Positions 1 to 8,329 of a DNA stretch of 25,000 nucleotides are shown here, piece by piece. Made by a program: the position numbers and the translations under genes. The first letter of the stretch is position 1, and each line of letters begins with the position of its first letter. The notes under the pieces were generated by a model. That model was not told where the DNA came from. It ran no database searches and saw only the letters and a program-made list of their open reading frames with translations. The stretch spans positions 57,766,610 to 57,791,609 of the forward strand of contig CM060324.1 of assembly GCA_030674155.1 (NCBI GenBank), given 5' to 3'. The DNA comes from Stramonita haemastoma. Its lineage: Eukaryota; Mollusca; Gastropoda; Neogastropoda; Muricidae.

Positions 1-215
1 TGAAAATCATGTTTAAACATTACCAAAAAATTATGCATGGTAAAATAACAATAGGCCAACACTCTTGAGTGATTAGAAACAGCTTTTCTCATAGAATATA
101 TTTTTCAGGAGGCTCCTGGGGCATACACCCCCCTCTTTGCCTGCCTGGCTATGTTAATGTTCTGCATGCATTACACTATCTTTTTTTTTTTTCCTCTTCT
201 TTTTGGCCCTATCAG
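1..215. other. No gene recognised; possible intron end
   Basis: AT-rich unique sequence. It ends in a strong pyrimidine run (about 181-205) and a CAG at 213-215, which looks like a plus-strand splice acceptor. I see no conserved coding segment and no repeat that I recognise. Confidence 0.4.
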
Positions 216-472
216 ATGATTTTCTAGTGGCTGTTTTCACTCTGAGAATGTCTGACTTATCTACAAACACTTCTGCATTGCTCACTGCCACAAAATCCAG
301 TCCAGCAAGCACAATATTGCTGGAAAAGTATCTTGCCTCCAGACTGCAGTATGACTGTCTTCTTCATCTCAGCTTTGAATATATTGTTGATAATGTGATA
401 ACTAAGATGTGTGAGGATGCAAAACAGAATGCAAAACAACTGTGTCATTGTGGAAAATACAGGAGAAAGTAA
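216..472 (+). CDS. Candidate terminal exon, unknown protein
   Basis: This is an open frame of about 85 codons directly after a pyrimidine-rich tract and CAG (213-215), ending in TAA at 470-472. An AATAAA lies at 632-637, so the layout is that of a last coding exon with a ~160-base 3'UTR. The peptide begins DFLVAVFTLRMSDLSTNTS and ends in a Cys/Lys/Arg-rich tail (CHCGKYRRK). I see no transmembrane segment and recognise no domain. Codon composition is mixed and not repetitive, which favours real coding. If RBM25 continues past the left edge, this exon would be nested in one of its introns on the opposite strand, which weakens the case. It could also be a mobile-element remnant. Confidence 0.4.
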
Positions 473-880
473 AAAAAAAAAATTTTAAAAGGGGGGGGGG
501 GGAGGGCAGAGAAGAAAAATTATGGGTGAAGGTTTTTCTTTTCTAACACCATTCACTGTGTCAAACTCAGTAAAAACAATTCTTTTGTGAATTATCATTA
601 AACTTAAAAATGCCTCTGAAAACACAAACTAAATAAAAAATAAAACTGAGAATATGGGAAAAAAGTGAGTGTATACTGAATAGCCCTTGTCAGAGACTGC
701 AAACCAGAAATTCAGGCACTACTGTATTCCTGCTAAGTACCAACAACACATAACTTATTGGGGAAAAAAGTGCCCTGCTATATTCCCAAAATAGTAATAA
801 ATCGATGGAAAATGTAGCTATAATTTCACTTTGTGCACCTTTATGTTGTCACCCAACTTTCCAAGGGTGACACATCACTG
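473..880 (+). other. Possible 3'UTR and poly(A) signal
   Basis: Begins with an A-run and a G-run (about 471-502), then AT-rich unique sequence. AATAAA at 632-637 is followed by a second ATAAA a few bases on. It would serve the candidate exon ending at 472. Nothing else is recognisable. Confidence 0.3.
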
Positions 881-1016
881 ATGATGTTCTGTCGTTTGAG
901 AAGTTGCGGGCCCCGCGGATCGGTTTATTTTTCTTGCGCATCGAGTCTATATCAAAACTAGTGTCACTGTCAGCCACTGATACACGTTTTTTCGGAGAAA
1001 AACTTCAATTTTCGCA

Positions 1017-1277
1017 TCAATGAAGTAAGCGAGTGGTTATCGGCAACATCGCGAGTTGATGTGCATGGCACAGCAAAACTAGGTCACCACTCCAGCCAGC
1101 GATTGTCAGTCTATTTTCCGTTTCTTCCGTTTTTTCATTCTTTCTACCAAAGGCATTGGTAGTCCAACACTTGTTTTCGGCATATTTTGGCATTTTTGAG
1201 ACTTTCAGTAAAAAAATTTGGCTGAAAACAGGTCGAATACGTGCATCGAACAGACTCGAGATGTAAACATCCGCCAT
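1017..1277 (-). CDS. Candidate first coding exon, unknown protein
   Basis: An 86-codon minus-strand frame starts at ATG 1277-1275 inside CAAGATGGCGG, a YY1-type motif often found at metazoan start codons. The peptide starts MADVYISSLFDARIRPVF and is basic in the middle (GRKNEKTEETE). Past the stop, another minus frame at about 970-850 stays open (VADSDTSFDIDSM...). It is preceded by a CAG, so the two could be spliced. I recognise no family. The segment is richer in CpG than its surroundings. It lies left of the last RBM25 exon found, so it may be nested inside RBM25 on the same strand, or it may be repeat-derived. Confidence 0.3.
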   Translation of the reverse strand: MADVYISSLFDARIRPVFSQIFLLKVSKMPKYAENKCWTTNAFGRKNEKTEETENRLTIAGWSGDLVLLCHAHQLAMLPITTRLLH

Positions 1278-1340
1278 CTTGGATAAAAGTCACATGACTC
1301 TTAGAACCAATCAGCTATTTTTTTACGGCCACAAGCCAAT
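1271..1340 (-). promoter_or_regulatory. Promoter-like motif cluster facing left
   Basis: Within 70 bases there are two CCAAT boxes on the plus strand (1307-1311 and 1336-1340, both followed by CAG). There is also a palindromic E-box GTCACATGAC (1289-1298) and AAGATGGCGG on the minus strand (1271-1280). The order NF-Y, NF-Y, E-box, YY1/ATG is typical of a TATA-less metazoan promoter driving leftward transcription. No transcript evidence is available from sequence alone. Confidence 0.4.
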
Positions 1341-1379
1341 CAGAGACTTCGACTCAACCGTATGCCTGTAGAAAATGCC

Positions 1380-2165
1380 TCTCGGGTTCCTTCGGATTTG
1401 CTCTTCGTGTGTTTCCGTGAGTGAAATTATCCATTGAGAGGTGATGTCAGAAAGTAGGTCAGTGAATGACCTTCACATTAATACCAAACAAGGGGGGGTA
1501 GCGAAACTGGTCGGCAAGCGCGACGATCTTCAAACTGATGCAAACTTCGCGTTTTTGGGCCACAATTGCTCTAAATTCACCCACCCCTACCTCAGAAAAT
1601 GATTTTATTTGCAATGAAATCGGTCAAAACAAACAAAATGAGTGATTGAAAGGCAAAGTTGACACATTACTTGACCAAATGCAACCATAATCCCAAAAGT
1701 CATTTTTATTTTTTTTTGGTGAAAACCTATGCCGCGGTCCCCCTTAAGTCAAGGTGCCAGCTCACATTAACTGTGCACATATCTGCCCTATCCCCTCTAC
1801 TCCCCTCTTCCACTCCTAAAACCTACTGTAAAAGTAACTTTGAAACCTCAAGAGACAGAGGGAGAGTATAAACAGGAGAAAAATGTCAAACTAGGAAAGT
1901 TAACGTAACTCGAACCACCACCACCACCACCAACAAAATTGATTATATGTCAATTATTTGATCCTCTTTGTTTTTAGGTCAAAATTTTAACCAACAAAAA
2001 ATCAATAGATTATACCTAAAATCAATGATTTAGTCTTCTTTGCTTTCCAGATTACATCTCTAACCCAACGACATTAAAACTCTTAACAACAACATAAAAC
2101 AATACACAACACATCAATGAGATGGTCTTCTCTCTTTTCCAAAATACAACTCTAACTAACAAAAC
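1380..2165. other. No gene; AT-rich DNA with a short CCA repeat
   Basis: Contains a (CCA)n stretch near 1915-1933. It also has two loosely similar ~40-base blocks near 2026 and 2117 (both with GTCTTCT...CTTTCCA/TTTTCCA followed by a TCTAAC motif). No conserved open frame was found on either strand. Confidence 0.5.
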
Positions 2166-2170
2166 ATATA

Positions 2171-2475
2171 ATCAGATGATGATCTATTGAGTTGACATGA
2201 CCTGTAATAGATGCTTGTTACCACATCACTCCATGTGATCAGATGTTGATCTATATCAAACAATACTCATAATCAGAGGTTGATCTATATCTAAATCAAC
2301 CAATTATCAGATGTTGATATATGCAATATGACCCTTAATCAGATGCTGACTTAATGAATACAGAACATTCCCATTTTTTAGTGCTCTCCGGCCAATCTTT
2401 CCGGGCACTGAGGTTTGGACTTTAAAAAATTGTGTGCAGTATATTCAAATATGATCAGGTGCTGATCTAATACGA
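2171..2475. repeat. Degenerate ~33-bp repeat with dyad core
   Basis: The motif ATCAGATGTTGATCTA recurs with changes at 2171, 2238, 2272, 2306, 2338 and 2454. The spacings are 67, 34, 34, 32 and 116, close to multiples of ~33. The best copy (2238) contains the inverted repeat GATCA-GATGT-TGATC. It is an old tandem array whose other units have decayed. Confidence 0.6.
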
Positions 2476-2495
2476 TTAGCATGTACAGAACTCAC

Positions 2496-2553
2496 CTTGT
2501 AATTTTCCTGAAGCTCCCTGCACTCTTTTCCAGCTCAAAACATTGCCACAGCG
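2496..2553 (-). CDS. RBM25: RBM25 exon 6 (RRM, intact)
   Basis: This 58-base exon lies between a clear acceptor (TTGTTTCAG, the CAG at 2556-2554) and a consensus donor (AAG|GTGAGT, 2495 down). It reads RCGNVLSWKRVQGASGKLQ, which matches the conserved segment of the RBM25 RRM as I remember it (human KCG.VLSWKRVQGASGKLQ). It enters in phase 0 and leaves in phase 1. This exon fixes the gene identity. The family continues directly with an FGFCEY motif, which I could not find in the remaining 2.5 kb to the left. Confidence 0.92.
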
Positions 2554-2595
2554 CTGAAACAACCAGTAACACTGTTAATTTGATGTTTCACACAA

Positions 2596-2640
<45 letters not shown>

Positions 2641-5600
2641 AAAATTTCAGCAACATGGTATCAAGAGAGATAAGCATAGAAGTGTAAGACATGCTGAAGG
2701 CGCAGCAGACAATACAGGCAGGCAGAGGCAGAAGCGGGCGACAGAATGACTGACAGACAGGATGACCACCTGCAGCATTGTTGACATCATGTCAGGGCCC
2801 CTCAGATGAGCCCACAAACACTGTCGTCACTGGGCTTCCCATTGCCTGAACACCACACAGAGAGCTTATATTGCCTAAAACACACATGACAACAGAGCAG
2901 TATTATATTGCCCTGAAACACACACCTAGAGTTTAATTGCCTAAAACACCCACACACCACACACAGTAATCATATTGCCCTGGACATCACACAGACTTAA
3001 TTGCCCTGAAACACACACACAGAGTAGTTTATATTGCCCTAAAACACACACACACAGAGTAGTTTATATTGCCCTAAAACACACACACACACACAGTAGT
3101 TTATATTGCCCTGAAACACACACACACACACAGTATTAATATGCCCTAAAACACCCCACACACAGAGTAGTTTATATTGCCCTAAAACACACACACACAG
3201 TAGTTTATATTGCCCTGAAACACACACACACACACACACAGAGTAGTTTATATTGCCCTAAAACACACACACACATAGTTTATATTGCCCTGAAACACAC
3301 ACACAAGAGTTTATATTGCCCTGAAACACACACACAGAGCAGTTTACATTGCCCTGAAACACACACACAGAGTAGTTTATATTGCCCTAAACACACACAC
3401 ACACAGTAGTTTATATTGCCCTAAACACACACACACGAGTAGTTTATATTGCCCTAAAACACACACACACACAGTAGTTTATATTGCCTAAACACACACA
3501 CACAGCAGTTTATATTGCCCTGAAACACACACACAGAGCTAGTTTATATTGCCCTGAACACCACACACACACAGTAGTTTATATTGCCCTGAAGCACACA
3601 CACACAGAGTAGTTTATATTGCCCTGAAGCACACACACACACACAGTAGTTTATATTGCCCTGAAACACACACACACACAGTAGTTTATATTGCCCTAAA
3701 ACACACACACACAGTAGTTTATATTGCCCTAAACACACACACACGAGTAGTTTATATTGCCCTGAACACACACACACACACAGTAGTTTATATTGCCCTA
3801 AAAACAACCAGAGTAGTTATATGCGAAGCACCATACACAAAGAGTTATTGCCAAACACACACACAGAGATTTATTGCCTAACCACAAGACATTTGCCCGA
3901 ACAAACCAGTAGTTACATCGCTGAAACACCAGTTCTCCTAAACACACAACAGTATTACTTGCCTGAAACCACAAGATTTATTCTGGAAACAACACACAAG
4001 TTATATGCTGAACACACACACACATAGTTTAGAGTAGTGGTTGGAGCTTACGGGGGATGGTTGTTTGTGGGTGTTGTGGGGGTCGCCACCTTCAAGTGGG
4101 CGACTCAGTCTGGCTCCAACATGCTAATTTGATTAGAAGGGAGCTTAGTATGTTAGCCAGAACAACCAGTGAACATCACCAAAGTGACCAAGCAGAATGC
4201 AGGGCCCTTCTGGATGGTGGCTCCACAGCGGCCTGATATTGATGGGCTCCATCTGGGCTTCGACCCAGAGGATATATAACGACTCTAGGTATGGCTGTGG
4301 AGGGGAGATTAATAGCAGTGTGGGATTACAAGGACAGGAACGTCACAGATGATGAGGCTGCAAAAAGAGAAAGAAAAGTAAACACAAGTGAAGGTTTCAC
4401 AGAGGCAGAGAGTTGAAGACGACAGTGGTGAGTGAGCATAACTATCAGAGGAAGAAGACGGGGATGATGGAGGAGATGTGTGCAGTGGAAGAGCAGAACC
4501 AGAGTTTGGATGGCGAGTCAGGTGTGGAAGACGGTGGAAGAACTGGTTCAAACAAGGGATTTGTAGACAGATGTGGAGGGAAGGCTGCCACAAGCTATGA
4601 CACACGCCACACATGTTCCTTTGTCTGGTTTTGTGGTGGTTGATATATTTAAGTAATACACTGTCACTCTTCCTTTCTTTTATCTTTGTTGATCACCTTT
4701 TCTTACTTTTATTTTCTTCTTCTTCTAAAATGTCACCTTCTTTTACCCCCCCCCCCCATCTTCCTTCAAGTTTCACTTTCCACTGGGTGTGGTATTCACA
4801 CGTGAATTTTTTTTTTTTTTAAATAATAGTAAAAATTTTTAAAGTGACTCCCTTGTTACCAAAAGTTTTCTTTGACAAGCACTGAACACCAGATAGACTC
4901 TAAACCGAGGCCCCGTGTGCGAACGCAAGCAGAACATCTTGCGCACACATTAAATCCTTGTTCCGCTTTTCATAAGAGTAGGCCATTGTGTGCCAGTGGG
5001 AACAGATAACATTTACAAAACTGCATACACACGGGATTGGATTAAAAAAGCACAAGAGTGCTTATCCCATTATCCTCGATATGAAAGAATAAAAGAATAA
5101 ATCAATCAAAAAACACCTACCTTGGGAATGTCTTGTGGAACCAGTTTCTTCATCTGTTTCTGCTGTTGTTGCTGCTGCTGCTGCTGCTGTGGAGTTACCA
5201 CTGGGGCCATCGGCATGGGTCTCATCACCTGCGACACCGCCTTCTTTAATTCAGATTAATCCCTATCCCCTTTGTCGCTGCTATCGTCTGGTCTGACCAA
5301 ACCATCATTTTCAAATACACAATTTGCTGTGTCAAAATCTGACAGTCTGAAAGGTAGCCAGCCATCTCAACCCATGCCATGAATGACTGAAAAAAAACAT
5401 ACACCCTACCATGCCATGATTAACCAACCACAGTGGATAATGCTGTATATCTTCTGCACACGCTGTACATCTTCCAACTAATAAGCCAAGATATTGTTAT
5501 ACTGCCCTCAGTAAAATCAGAAACCTTTAATAGCACGCACGCACGCACGCACACACACGCACGATGACTTGATGGAAAAAAAGCAAATCAATGCTTAAAT

Positions 5601-8326
5601 ATACCATCTGGAAATAACTTTGACTTCACTTGACTTACACACACCCCCACACACACACACACACGTTAAATCCTGTTCCACTTTCTCAAGAGTAGGCCAT
5701 TGTGTGCCGTTGGGATTAGATGACAAGATTTACACAACTGCATACACATGGGGACTGGATGTAAAAAGGCACACAAGTGCTTATTCCATTATCTTCAATA
5801 TAAGAAAAATAAATTTAAAAATAAATAAATTTATACACATACACAAACACCACACCACACACACACACAAAAGGATGGAGAACACTCACAAGACATCACA
5901 ATGCTCATTTGTTATAAATGAGTCTTCTCAGGGGTTTGGAATTTACCAACATCAAACAAGCCTTCCATTCAGTATGTTTAAATCACCAAGATGACAAGGT
6001 TTACTCACCGGTCGCATCATCGGCATTGGCATCATGCCTGAAAAAATACAAAAGTTTACCTGTTGTTATAACAGAATGTGAGATACTATCAAAAAAGGAA
6101 GCGAACATCCATTAATGACAGCTTTGTTAAAGGCAAAATTCAAGCACCCAAAAGGAAGGAATTTTGATATATGTTTGCCGAAAGGAGATAAACCCAGGGA
6201 ATTTCTTGACAACTGGCGGCCAGTAACTCTATTAAATGTGATTTATAAAATTAGGTCAGCCTGCATTGCAAATTGCATTAAATCTGTGTTATCCTCAATC
6301 ATATTTATGTGTTCTCTGCGCAGAGGTACTTAGGTTTTAAATAAGAGAAGTAAATATTAAGGGCATAAAGATAGCAGACACAGTGCGCAAGATTAATCAG
6401 TATGCTGATGATACGTCATTTACAATAAGGGGATAGAAAATCATATGAAAAGCTGTTTGAAGTTTTGTAAGAATTTGAAGCGATTTTCAAGTCTAAAGTT
6501 GAACTACAAAAAACCCTCGACTGTATGGATGGGAAACAAAAAGTGTCTAAACAAGTTTTTGACAGATAAAATGGTGGAACAGAACTCCCCAAATTTTAAA
6601 AATATTCAGACTTAGGTTAAGAAATGATCTCTCACAAATGACAGTGGGGTACCTTAGTAACAGGCGCCTTAATCTGAATGTATCCCAAGGCATTTCTTTC
6701 TTGATCTTCGTTGTTGTTTGTTTTTCTCCATGCTGCACAGTGCAGTCTCTTGCTCTTATTGAGTCTGCATCAGTGCAGACATGCATGTTTAATTTGTGAA
6801 CACTCATACATTAACATGGGAGTTTGGTGTATGTAACGTGAACTGTGAACATGTTCTAATATACATGATTGATCCTGTTGGATATATATATAATGTTATG
6901 TATGCACGTATGGATACACTATGTAGGTATCTATGTACTATGTTTTTATGCATGTATGCAAAATTTTAGACGTTAAGGTTATTACTATTTTTTGAATAAT
7001 GTGTGTGTTTGGTAGTTCTGTTTGTTTCTGTGCTCCCCTCAGTGACCATGTTTCTATACACAATGGGTATGATTCAGAAAGGGGTTGTTGGTAATGATGA
7101 TATTGGTCTTGATTTAGTGCTTATGAGTTTTTTTCAGATTTTCTTGTGGTTTACTTGCTGTTTTTGCTGCTGGTTATGTTTAGTGTGTTTGTGTGGGTTG
7201 GGGAGGGGGGTACTTTTCCTGGTTTGTTTTGCATTATGAAAAAAACGAAGAAAATGTTTTAAAAAATTTTTTAAAAGCAAACTTAACATCTATTGACTCT
7301 CAAACTTAACACTATTTCAAAGACTGAGACACTCAGTAGACCTAATGTTCACTTTTTTTTTCGTCAGTGTATTTGCTTTCCTGAAGTGTTCTTACACATC
7401 CAGTTGTGTTGTGTTGTATTTTGCTGTGGTGCGCTCTTCTGCACTGCACTGTATAATTTATTGTGCATTGAATTGTATTGAATACAACATTCCTTAGTGT
7501 CAAAGCAGACATCTATGTATGAAATTCACAAATAGTGTGTTATCATCAGTGCAACACCATTTCTGTTGGGTTTTTGTTGCTGGGTTCGTTTGTTCGTGTT
7601 TTTTTTTTGGGGGGGGGAGGAAGGGACTGTTGTCTGTTTAAGCTTTTTCATTTTCCACTTTGTTCCTGTTGGTCATAATATAATAATGTATTCCTGTAGA
7701 ATGGCTTTCTTTACAAAACATTGCCAGGAAAAACTTCTTAGCTGCAATAGGTTCTCTGACAGCATCAGACGTGTCAAATAATCATCTTGAGTGTCAGGAG
7801 GTCTATGATAAACTTTAGCCAACACATGTAAAAACTAACAATTTTCTCAGTCTCTCAAACACCAAGAAAATTGGAAGTTGAACAGGCAGGTAGGTTATCT
7901 GCAGAACAAGCTGACACTGTTGAACAACTCTTTAGACTTCTCCAATCAAAACAACACTTCATGCAATAGCTGAGGGAATAAGACGGCAACAAAAATGCCA
8001 TCCCTTTCCTCTCAGCAAGCACTCACTGCCATATCAGACTTTGTTCAAAAGTGTGCTTGATTGCAAGAGCGCTCATTCCAGTCAGTCAACTGTCTGCTAT
8101 GCTTTTACTCCAGTCAGCCAGACAGTCTTCAGTTGTGCAGTTATTCCACTCAGTCAATGCAAGTCTTTCACTGTGCTTGCAATCCAGTCATCTAAGTTTA
8201 TTCCACACATTGCCCCAGTCCACTCACCCATAGGAGTGAAAGAGAAGCCCCCTCCCATCATGGGCATTCCATACGGAGGCCTCGGGTGGAAACGACATCC
8301 TGGTATGATCTCTGAATCTTTACCAC
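2496..8326 (-). CDS. RBM25: RBM25, 5' part of the coding region (five exons)
   Basis: RBM25 is a nuclear RNA-binding protein (N-terminal Pro-rich segment, RRM, RE/RD-rich middle, C-terminal PWI domain). It associates with U1 snRNP and splicing cofactors and shapes 5' splice-site choice. Seen here are five coding exons on the minus strand: 8326-8228 (start codon 8298-8296, MSFPP), 6037-6009, 5228-5121, 2845-2770 and 2553-2496. Phases agree across every junction (1, 0, 0, 0). The order of features (MSFPP, Met/Pro-rich stretch, Gln run, VTTVFVG, then SWKRVQGASGKLQ) matches the family. Only the N-terminal region and half the RRM are present; the RE/RD and PWI parts must lie beyond the left edge. 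Introns hold SINEs, a LINE remnant and a tandem array. Exons 2 and 5 carry indels, so this is either an assembly with errors or a non-processed pseudogene. Introns rule out a processed copy. Confidence 0.9.
2589..2640. repeat. (CA)n microsatellite
   Basis: About 50 bases of CA repeats with early interruptions, in the RBM25 intron between exons 5 and 6. Confidence 0.95.
2770..2845 (-). CDS. RBM25: RBM25 exon 5 (start of RRM, indel-bearing)
   Basis: After the acceptor GTGTTCAG (CAG 2848-2846) the exon reads AMGSPVTTVFVG in phase 0, the first beta-strand (RNP2) of the RBM25 RRM. It then loses frame. The bases that should encode the NISE(K/R)A..M region and the following helix are recognisable in pieces (GAG, GACATGATG, ACAATGCTGCAG) but split by several small gaps. 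The exon is 76 bases, not a multiple of three, and is roughly 5-8 bases shorter than the family alignment would need. It ends CTGCAG|GTGGTC, a usable but weak donor. Its acceptor is the last unit of the adjacent tandem array. Confidence 0.75.
2849..4030. repeat. ~33-bp tandem array in RBM25 intron 4, made of acceptor-like units
   Basis: There are roughly 36 units of about 31-37 bp. On the plus strand each is AGTAGTTTATATTGCCCT followed by GAAAC or AAAAC and a (CA)n run of variable length. Units from about 3005 to 3800 are well conserved. Those at both ends are eroded by many single-base losses. Read on the minus strand (RBM25 sense) each unit is (TG)n-TTTCAG or TTTTAG followed by GGCAATATAAAC. 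The terminal unit is the real acceptor and first bases of exon 5 (GTGTTCAG|GCAAT). Confidence 0.92.
4031..4890. other. Intron 4 remainder; no gene recognised
   Basis: Non-repetitive intronic sequence. Near 4413-4640 both strands have medium open frames, but neither shows a conserved domain or splice context. C- and T-runs occur near 4747 and 4808-4820. The sequence 4040-4330 has the look of an old mobile-element piece, but I cannot assign it. Confidence 0.45.
4893..5113 (+). mobile_element. SINE family A, headless copy 1
   Basis: Carries the family A core: TAAACCGAGGCCCCGTGTGC, AGAACATCTTGCGCACAC, GAGTAGGCCATTGTGTG, CTGCATACACACGGG, and the tail ATTATCCTCGATAT...AATCAATCAA. The tRNA-like head seen in the copy at 21757 is missing. 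The tail ends about seven bases from the exon 4 donor of RBM25, and the SINE is antisense to that gene. Confidence 0.9.
5121..5228 (-). CDS. RBM25: RBM25 exon 4 (Met/Pro and Gln-run segment)
   Basis: This 108-base exon enters and leaves in phase 0. It reads VMRPMPMAPVVTP, then ten Gln (CAG x6, CAA x2, CAG x2), then KQMKKLVPQDIPK, followed by AAG|GTAGGT. It corresponds to the low-complexity Met/Pro linker before the RRM. The acceptor (TCGCAG, CAG at 5231-5229) has a poor pyrimidine tract. The frame is open for eight more codons upstream, so the upstream edge is less sure than the donor. The Gln run is a likely polymorphic site. Confidence 0.82.
5232..5530. other. RBM25 intron 3, unique sequence
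   Basis: No repeat or conserved frame recognised. The minus strand just upstream of exon 4 has stop codons in the exon's frame at about 5257. Confidence 0.5.
5534..5564. repeat. (CGCA)n/(CA)n microsatellite
   Basis: Short run of GCAC/GCACAC units in RBM25 intron 3. Confidence 0.85.
5638..5832 (+). mobile_element. SINE family A, copy 2, fused to (CA)n
   Basis: The (CA)n at 5638-5664 runs straight into CACGTTAAATCCTGTTCC, the middle of the family A core. GAGTAGGCCATTGTGTG, CTGCATACACATGGGGACTGG, GTGCTTATTCCATTATC and an AAATAAATAAAT-type tail follow. The 5' half of the element is absent, with the break at its own GCGCACACG. It lies in RBM25 intron 3, antisense. Confidence 0.87.
6009..6037 (-). 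CDS. RBM25: RBM25 exon 3, 29-base micro-exon
   Basis: Flanked by a textbook acceptor (TTTGTATTTTTTCAG) and donor (CCG|GTGAGTAA). With the last base of exon 2 it reads G-MMPMPMMRP: phase 1 in, phase 0 out. This joins exon 2 (FSFTPMG) to exon 4 (VMRPMPM) with no frame conflict. Micro-exons under 30 bases usually need splicing enhancers or strong splice sites, and both sites here are strong. Confidence 0.85.
6095..6610 (+). pseudogene. L1/Tx1-type reverse transcriptase remnant
   Basis: One frame (from about 6115) reads NFDICLPKGDKPREFLDNWRP then VTLLNVIYKI, followed by SACIAN.IKSVL. These are the first reverse-transcriptase blocks of L1/Tx1-like LINEs. A second frame carries INQYADDTSFTIRG, with the catalytic YADD at 6401-6412, and stops at 6434-6436. 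After a further shift come pieces like LKLNYKKPSTVWMG. The blocks between the two parts are missing, so there is an internal deletion of a few hundred bases plus frameshifts. It is dead, lies in RBM25 intron 2, and is antisense to the host gene. Confidence 0.8.
6611..8220. other. RBM25 intron 2, no gene recognised
   Basis: Probably includes the untranslated 3' part of the LINE remnant at its left end. 7000-7250 and 7560-7630 are T/G-rich with G- and T-runs that create spurious hydrophobic frames. 8040-8220 has loose CAGTCA-type repeats (CAGTCAGTCAAC, CAGTCAGCCAG, CTCAGTCAATG). I see no conserved protein segment. Confidence 0.5.
8228..8326 (-). CDS. RBM25: RBM25 exon 2 with start codon, frameshifted
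   Basis: This 99-base exon lies between acceptor CTTGATTTCAG (CAG 8329-8327) and donor ATGG|GTGAGTG. It contains ATGTCGTTTCCACCC at 8298-8284, MSFPP, which is how RBM25 begins in human as I remember it, with A at -3. The downstream part reads RPPYGMPMMGGGFSFTPMG in a frame that joins exons 3 and 4, but this is one base out of register with the ATG. Removing one C from the CCC at 8284-8286 would reconcile them. Alternatively the frame upstream of the ATG is open (GGKDSEIIPGCRFHP), and an upstream start could be used. The first reading is more likely. Confidence 0.8.
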
Positions 8327-8329
8327 CTG

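Noticed and set aside
2849..4030. CRISPR-like repeat-spacer pattern
   Set aside because: The 'spacers' are (CA)n runs of varying length, not unique sequence, and the setting is an animal intron.
4309..4643. Overlapping ~75-100 codon frames on both strands
   Set aside because: No splice sites in phase with RBM25 and no conserved motif. Both strands open suggests chance or an old repeat.
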